From Opitutia bacterium (GTDB taxonomy: Bacteria > Verrucomicrobiota > Verrucomicrobiia > Opitutales > Opitutaceae): a stretch of 39,855 nt of DNA. Shown here piece by piece: positions 36,101-39,855 of the stretch. The notes under the pieces are model-generated. The model ran no database searches. It was not told where the DNA came from and was given only the letters and a program-made list of their open reading frames with translations. The stretch spans positions 1-39,855 of the forward strand of contig CANIJN010000016.1 in the NCBI GenBank assembly GCA_947467625.1, in the 5' to 3' direction. Position numbers and translations under genes: made by a program. The first letter of the stretch is position 1; each line of letters begins with the position of its first letter.

Positions 36101-36856
36101 CTCCACCAGGTCGAGCAGCCGCGACTTGTCGCACGTCCCGCGCAGCATCACCTCCAGCGACACGCGGCGCGGCTCGTCCTCGCGCTCGATGCGCTTCCAC
36201 TCGACCCAGCGCTCCCAATCCGCCGTGAGTGAGCCCACGCGGCTGTCCGTCCCGTTCGAGGCGATGAGCAGCGCGTTGAACCAGAACAGCGCCGGGATCT
36301 GCTGCTTGTAGTGGGTCAGGTTCTCGTCGAACGCCGCGCGCGCGGACACGCCGGGTTTCTTCAGCTCGATCACCACCAGTGGCAGGCCGTTGACGAAGCC
36401 GACCAAATCCGGCCGGCAGGTGTAGAGCGCGCCGGTGACGCTGAACTGGCTGACCAGCAGGAAATCATTGTTCGCCGGGTGCTCCCAATCCATCACGCGC
36501 AACCGTTCTATCTTCTGCCCGCCTCGCTCGCGATCCGGCACCGACACCTTGATGCCCTCTTTGAGCAGCAGATAAACCTCCCGGTTGGCCTGCTCCAACA
36601 ACATGGTCGAACGGTCGCGGGTGAGTTCATCCACCGCCGCTGCGATGGCCTCGGGTGGGAGCGTCGGGTTTAGCCGAGCCAGAGCCGCGCGCAGTCGCGC
36701 GCCCAGCACGACCTCACCCTTGGTCTCGCGCCCGAGCGTGCCATGCGGGCCGAAGGTTTCCTCCGAAGCCGACACCGTAGCCCAACCCAGCTCAGCGAAC
36801 AACCCGATGGCGGGCTGCTCGACGAGTTGGTCTTCGGTGTAGGCGTGGGCGCTCAT
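33161..36856 (-). CDS. hsdR: type I restriction enzyme R subunit with in-frame DUF559 endonuclease insertion
   Basis: From ATG 36856 (MSAHAYTEDQLVEQPAIGLF; GTG/TTG-type longer starts not needed) the protein has 1231 residues; HsdR is usually about 1000-1050. The N-terminal nuclease shows RPDLVGFVNGLPLVVIELKK with Asp150, Glu164 and Lys166. Helicase motifs follow: FWQTQGSGKSFSM (Walker A, about 300), LTDEAHRSQY (Asp565-Glu-Ala-His568), LAFTGTPLI and TIARANRVFPGKHSG. The surplus is a 162-residue block at 389-550, between KFQPEK and MPVLCDRP, with its own Vsr-like DUF559 nuclease domain; see the mobile element entry. All motifs remain in one frame, so HsdR may still work, although the insert sits in the motor between Walker A and DEAH. 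HsdR cleaves DNA after ATP-driven translocation in complex with HsdM and HsdS. Confidence 0.95.
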   Translation of the reverse strand: MSAHAYTEDQLVEQPAIGLFAELGWATVSASEETFGPHGTLGRETKGEVVLGARLRAALARLNPTLPPEAIAAAVDELTRDRSTMLLEQANREVYLLLKEGIKVSVPDRERGGQKIERLRVMDWEHPANNDFLLVSQFSVTGALYTCRPDLVGFVNGLPLVVIELKKPGVSARAAFDENLTHYKQQIPALFWFNALLIASNGTDSRVGSLTADWERWVEWKRIEREDEPRRVSLEVMLRGTCDKSRLLDLVENFTLFSEHKAGLVKIIGQNHQFLGVNNAIASMLEARKAGHGRGGVFWQTQGSGKSFSMVFFAQKVLRKVTGNWTFVVVTDRVELDDQIAKTFKATGAVSEAEGDQCHAESGAHLRELLRGNHRYVFTLVHKFQPEKFRAETPSSPALLPRGEGSESLVVRDAQHYRGGLPYAGLVRRARELRQSQTPAEAIAWELLRDRRFEDLKFRREHQLNNYIADFFCSEHRIDIELDGEIHKSPEVMAKDAVRDAMLRALGFTVLRFPNALILEQPEEFLRQIATALNLPATSGRGAGGEGNGPMPVLCDRPDVIVLTDEAHRSQYDTLALNMRAALPKALFLAFTGTPLIAGEERTKDVFGDYVSIYDFQQSVEDGATVPLFYENRTPELELVNPDLNEDIYNLIEAAELDPEQEAKLERELSRQYHILTRDDRLETVAQDIVRHFLGRGFVGKAMVVSIDKATALKLHDKVRKHWAAERVRVEKEVAELSVYPERRKSLPAVPGDTAARLRDLNQRLGVLKTTDMALIVSPGQNEIQQMQRLGLDIEPHRRRMNESRPALDERFKDTDDPLRLVFVCAMWLTGFDAPSCSTVYLDKPMRNHTLMQTIARANRVFPGKHSGVIVDYANVFASLEKALAIYGAGKGGANPVKGKDALVLELRKAVEAATVFCLSRQVDLDAIEKLPVGGLERLERLEIAINALISPDPLRIQFLGHERLVITLFRAVKPDPVALEFMGRVSCIAAIADAIRAKLNPNPVDVSMVMEGIGKLLDESITGASIPGTAGGLLDLSKIDFVALAKRFKASTTKNTDLEELKAAIRAQLEKLIRLNKTRANYADKFEELIESYNSGSRNIEDLFEELLKLSRNLSDEQQRHVRESMTEEELVILDILTRPAPELTSDERTEVKKVARDLLARLKQLLVLNWRQKSSARSQLKMTIEDVLDTGLPRAYEKPLYQQKCSAVFEHLYESYPERDAGVYADEAG
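35197..35216. repeat. junction palindrome at the MPVL side of the element
   Basis: AAACGGGC (35197-35204) and GCCCGTTT (35209-35216) are perfect arms with loop ATCG. The first arm is hsdR coding sequence (Met-Pro-Val-Leu); the second belongs to the element and abuts its CCCTCACCCC terminal repeat. Confidence 0.85.
35207..35692 (-). mobile_element. 486-bp in-frame DUF559 endonuclease element inside hsdR
   Basis: The element is exactly 162 codons by my boundary choice and carries no stop. Its core encodes a DUF559/Vsr-like PD-(D/E)xK domain: QTPAEAIAWELLRDRRFEDL, KFRREHQLNNYIADFFC, RIDIELDGEIHKSPE and LRALGFTVLRFPN, with the expected Asp (ADFFC), Glu (IELDG), His and Arg. The ends are low-complexity linkers, SSPALLPRGEGSE and GRGAGGEGNGP, coded by 24-bp inverted repeats (35217-35240 and 35654-35677, 22 of 24 paired). 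Without it the host frame reads KFQPEK-MPVLCDRP. No intein splicing motifs are present. A homing-like or hairpin-mediated insertion that persists because it stays in frame is inferred. Confidence 0.88.
35217..35677. repeat. 24-bp terminal inverted repeats of the DUF559 element
   Basis: CCCTCACCCCCGGCCCCTCT... at 35217-35240 pairs with 35654-35677 at 22 of 24 positions. The repeats enclose the DUF559 core and are themselves translated in frame as Gly/Arg/Pro/Ser-rich linkers. Confidence 0.9.
35679..35708. repeat. junction palindrome at the KFQPEK side of the element
   Basis: GTTTCAGCCCGAAA (35679-35692) and TTTCGGGCTGAAAC (35695-35708) are perfect 14-bp arms with a 2-base loop CT. The outer arm encodes host residues Lys-Phe-Gln-Pro-Glu-Lys; the inner arm is the edge of the element and abuts its terminal repeat. 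Confidence 0.9.
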
Positions 36857-36869
36857 GATCGGGCAATGA

Positions 36870-37040
36870 ACCAATCCAATGAACAAATGACGGCTGATTC
36901 GACCCTGTTCGCGTCAAAATGAAACCCCTTGTAATGCAGGGGTTCGCACCGTATCGCCTGCTTTTTACGCGCGCTGCTTTTGACAAAACTGGGCTGATTC
37001 GGAGTCATTTTGTCCAAAGGCCGACGATGATTGGATTGGT
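36870..37040. repeat. 171-bp inverted-repeat-bounded segment between fic and hsdR
   Basis: ACCAATCCAAT (36870-36880) and ATTGGATTGGT (37030-37040) are perfect 11-bp terminal inverted repeats that enclose almost the entire non-coding gap. Inside are a 10-bp direct repeat GGCTGATTCG (36892-36901 and 36992-37001, exactly 100 bases apart) and a hairpin with arms AACCCCT and AGGGGTT. It has no coding capacity of note. It looks like a small non-autonomous (MITE-like) element or a regulatory segment. Confidence 0.5.
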
Positions 37041-37042
37041 CT

Positions 37043-38239
37043 TCACGGTTTCGCCGGCGCGTCTGGTTTCTTCCGGAGCGGCAAAAACGCCAGGATGACT
37101 TCGCGCCGCGCCCTGACCCTGCGGCCATCGCGGGCAATCAAGTCCATCTCGACCAACGCGTTCAAATCGCGCTGCACGGTTTTTGATGTCTTGCCCGCGT
37201 AAGCCTTTGCCAGTCGTGGCGTCAACTCCGTGACCTTCCCCACTTCCAGCCAATCGCCGCTGTCTCCCAGGTCCAGCGCGAGATGCCGCTGCCGCGTGTC
37301 GGTCGGGCTGTTCCGGTTCTGGAATCGCTCATGCACGAAGTTCCGCCAGACCACGTCCCATTGTTGCGTCCAGATTTTCTCAAGCTGCTCCCGCAAGCCG
37401 TCCACGAAGCCCCGCACCGCGTAGCCGATGAACGGCACAATGTCCCCGCCCGATTTGCTCGCGCGGTCGAGCTGCCGGTAATACTCCGCCCGCGTCTGGT
37501 TGTAGTGGTTGCTGAAAAGATGCGCCGCCGGTGAAGGCACACCCGCCGACAGGAGAATGTGAAATTCCAGCAAACGCGCCGTGCGCCCGTTGCCGTCGCC
37601 GAACGGGTGAACCCACGCCAGATACAAATGGGCCACCACCGACCGGAGAATCGCATACACGGTGTCCCTGCCAGTGGGGGAGTTTTCCGGCGCTTGGAAA
37701 TCCGGTCCATTGAGCCACTCGCACAGCCGGTCCACCAGATACGGGCAGTCCTCCGCTGGTGCGCCGCGATACACGTTGCCGACCACCACCGAATGCGTCC
37801 GCAACTCGCCGGGCTTTACATCGTCCTTCACGGGCAACTTCTCCAGGACCTGCCGGTTGTAAGCGCGGAAAAGTTCCGCGGACAGCGCGGGCAGTGTGCC
37901 CTCCGCCAACTGCTTGCTGATGCCGTTGCACGCCGCGATGATGTTCTCCACCTCCTGCTTCAGGTATTGCTTCGACGGCGGCACGACCAGCCTGCCCTCG
38001 ACAGCCTTCAATACTTCTTCCTCCGAAAGCGTGTTCCCCTCGATGGCCGTCGTCGCCGCCGCGCCCTTGGCGAGGTAAAGCTGATGCAACGCCTGCGCCG
38101 TCGCCGGGCGCAGCGGCACACGGGAAATGTGCTCGCATTTCGACGCCGCCTCGCCCAGCGCCAGCCAAAGCTCCGCCCCCGCCCTGCCGAGGTCGCAGCG
38201 AAAGGAAATCCAGGAATGTGTCCGTTCAAATGTCCGCAT
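37043..38239 (-). CDS. fic: Fic-domain protein with N-terminal inhibitory motif and C-terminal winged helix
   Basis: A 398-residue Fic protein from ATG 38239. Residues 63-68 (T-T-A-I-E-G) fit the (S/T)xxxE(G/N) inhibitory helix, here N-terminal (class II), with Glu67 as the blocking residue. The active-site loop H-P-F-G-D-G-N-G-R-T-A-R starts at His211 and is complete, so AMP transfer to Ser/Thr/Tyr hydroxyls of a target is expected. Residues about 320-390 look like a winged-helix DNA-binding region (TPRLAKAYAGKTSKTVQRDL, NALVEMDLIARDGRRVR). Fic genes of this type often sit between hsdS and hsdR, as here, and may control or guard the restriction system; the target is unknown. Its promoter and first codons contain the TGTCCG arrays, suggesting autoregulation by the winged helix. 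Confidence 0.94.
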   Translation of the reverse strand: MRTFERTHSWISFRCDLGRAGAELWLALGEAASKCEHISRVPLRPATAQALHQLYLAKGAAATTAIEGNTLSEEEVLKAVEGRLVVPPSKQYLKQEVENIIAACNGISKQLAEGTLPALSAELFRAYNRQVLEKLPVKDDVKPGELRTHSVVVGNVYRGAPAEDCPYLVDRLCEWLNGPDFQAPENSPTGRDTVYAILRSVVAHLYLAWVHPFGDGNGRTARLLEFHILLSAGVPSPAAHLFSNHYNQTRAEYYRQLDRASKSGGDIVPFIGYAVRGFVDGLREQLEKIWTQQWDVVWRNFVHERFQNRNSPTDTRQRHLALDLGDSGDWLEVGKVTELTPRLAKAYAGKTSKTVQRDLNALVEMDLIARDGRRVRARREVILAFLPLRKKPDAPAKP

Positions 38240-38260
38240 AAATGTCCGGTTCGTTGTCCG
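38219..38260. promoter_or_regulatory. four TGTCCG hexamers at exact 12-bp period across the fic start
   Basis: TGTCCG begins at 38219, 38231, 38243 and 38255. On the coding strand the motif is CGGACA, and two copies are codons 2-3 and 6-7 of fic (Arg-Thr). Identical helical-turn-spaced sites are typical of cooperative binding by a repressor. The Fic winged helix is the obvious candidate; this is inference. Confidence 0.6.
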
Positions 38261-38422
38261 TATTTACCCCTGCAAATAAGCTATTTGAGGAAAGAGCGCC
38301 AGATTCTTGTCGCCTTTCGTGTCCACTTCCGTGTCCGGCAATTTGGGCGTGTTTTTCACTGAAACACGCCATCTCAGCAGCGGGTGAAATCGGGCCAATT
38401 CCTGAAATGGCGGCGGCGGGGT
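38261..38422. other. upstream region of fic
   Basis: A 162-base non-coding stretch, AT-richer than its surroundings near 38262-38290 (TATTTACCCCTGCAAATAAG), where the fic promoter probably lies. It contains the second hexamer array. No gene is visible. Confidence 0.5.
38308..38337. promoter_or_regulatory. second TGTCC-type hexamer array, 12-bp period
   Basis: TGTCGC (38308), TGTCCA (38320) and TGTCCG (38332) keep the same 12-bp spacing as the array at 38219-38260, from which they are separated by 53 bases. Two arrays could bracket the promoter and allow looping. Confidence 0.5.
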
Positions 38423-38593
38423 TCATTCAGCAGAGGTTTGCAACTCCAACTGACCAGACAGCAGCCGCGGCAGCCGCAGGTCGCGAGTTTGGTGGAGGTT
38501 TTGGAACGCCGACACCGTGGCCCAGCCAAGCTCCGCGAACAACCCGATGGCGGGCTGCTCGACCAGCTGGTCTTCGGTGTAGTCGTGGGGCAT
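38423..38593 (-). pseudogene. chimera of hsdR 5' end and hsdS 3' end
   Basis: An open frame of 56 codons. Residues 1-29 (MPHDYTEDQLVEQPAIGLFA, ELGWATVSA) match the start of HsdR at 36856. Residues 30-56 (NLHQTRDLRLPRLLSGQLEL) match the end of HsdS at 39093 (NLRRTRDLLLPRLLSGQVNL). DNA 38508-38582 matches 36768-36842 at 69 of 75 positions. The frame passes through the fusion point. This is a deletion scar between two type I gene sets; a functional peptide is unlikely. Confidence 0.88.
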
Positions 38594-38597
38594 GGCG

Positions 38598-39089
38598 TCA
38601 GCCGTTCTGGTAAATGAGAGTCCTCTCCGCCTGTGACTTCTTCCCGGTTTGCGTCGCGATGTCCTTCGTGAGCTGGTCGATCTGCTGCTTCAGCTGCACG
38701 GTTTGATTGCCAAGCGCGAATTCAAGCAGGGACTGCCGCTGGTCGGCGCGGACCTCGAAGCCCGAATAGACGTTCTGCTCAACAAACTCCGAATCAAAGA
38801 CCACGATGTCCGGCAGCGTCGCGGTCCATGCGTTCGTAGTGAACTCAACGTGGGTTCCGGTCGGGAGCAGAAACTTCACTTCCGGGGCGTTCGTCGCGTC
38901 GATTGTCTTTCGAGCGTTCAGCCGCCCGGCATCACCGAGCTGACATGCGCGCAATACCGCAGCGAGCGTTGACTTGCCACGCCCATTGTCGGCGTAGATG
39001 GCCGTCACTTGGCCGAGGGCGACAGCCCCAGATTGAGTGGCGTCTTGCAGCAAGCCGACATTCTGGAGTTTCAGAATTTTGCTAATCAT
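38598..39089 (-). pseudogene. shortened RloC/AAA_13-type ATPase gene
   Basis: An open frame of 163 residues that begins like AAA_13/RloC-family proteins: MISKILKLQNVGLLQDATQ, Walker A IYADNGRGKSTLAAVLRACQ, ARKTIDATNAPEVKFLL, DIVVFDSEFVEQNVYSGFEV and a coiled-coil start (LKQQIDQLTKDIATQTGKKS). Family members usually have over 600 residues with signature, Walker B and an effector region at the C-terminus; none of that is here. Its stop is followed after four bases by the ATG of the hsdR-hsdS chimera, so the 3' end of the gene may be the original one with the middle lost. RloC-type proteins in type I loci are backup anticodon nucleases; that activity is not expected from this fragment. It starts three bases after the hsdS stop. 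Confidence 0.8.
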
Positions 39090-39092
39090 GGC

Positions 39093-39855
<763 letters not shown>

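Noticed and set aside
36920-36960. tRNA fragment or attachment site, because of GGGGTTCGCACC resembling a T arm.
   Set aside because: No acceptor, D or anticodon arms can be folded around it, and no integrase gene is nearby.
38219-38337. CRISPR-like or satellite repeat.
   Set aside because: The repeated unit is only a hexamer with 6-base variable gaps at 12-bp period, overlapping a start codon; operator arrays fit better.

Overview
The window is high-GC bacterial DNA that looks like a member of the Verrucomicrobiota, probably Opitutae/Opitutaceae. I base this on the type of TonB-dependent receptor (plug preceded by FEV-x-x-x-x-D-LGY-type sequence), the density of sulfatases, the FecR-domain/Ala-rich secreted protein, the LacI-type regulator and the scarcity of strong Shine-Dalgarno sites. 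This assignment is inference from family character; no rRNA or other phylogenetic marker is present. No tRNA, rRNA or CRISPR array was found.

Bases 1-32133 form a polysaccharide-utilisation region for a sulfated glycan. (1) A five-gene minus-strand operon (8208 to beyond base 1) encodes a BNR_4 propeller lyase whose His/His/Tyr/Arg spacing fits the PL24/PL25 ulvan lyases, a sulfatase, an alpha/alpha-toroid-like protein, a second sulfatase and a TonB receptor cut by the left edge. (2) Divergent from it are two secreted sulfatases (8373-11451). (3) A minus-strand pair encodes a sulfatase without signal peptide and a sodium:solute symporter (14618-11629), which suggests uptake of a small sulfated substrate and intracellular desulfation. 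A lacI-type regulator (14680-15732) diverges from this pair. (4) A FecR-domain protein with a perfect-period 309-bp internal duplication and a Pro-rich repetitive tail (16282-18480) ends at a strong terminator. (5) A five-gene plus-strand operon (19001-32133) encodes TonB receptor, beta-helix/PDZ enzyme, sulfatase, second beta-helix/PDZ enzyme and TonB receptor. A palindrome with a central CG at 18905-18920 lies in front of it and shares a half-site with the lacI start, so the LacI protein may control this operon. There are six intact sulfatases and no sulfatase-maturation enzyme.

Bases 32299-33160 are a graveyard. They hold a frameshifted sulfatase fragment, a frameshifted C-terminus of a second lacI copy (11-nt deletion) and a signal-peptide stub cut where the next block begins.

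Bases 33161-39855 are a type I restriction-modification island on the minus strand: hsdS (cut by the right edge), a shortened RloC/AAA_13-type ATPase gene, a small chimera of hsdR 5' end and hsdS 3' end, a fic gene, and hsdR. The most striking object is inside hsdR. A 486-bp, in-frame, inverted-repeat-bounded element codes for a DUF559 (Vsr-like) endonuclease domain between the helicase motifs. Each of its two junctions forms a palindrome made of host gene sequence and its reverse complement. The fic promoter carries two arrays of TGTCCG-type hexamers with exact 12-bp period, a probable operator for Fic or another regulator.
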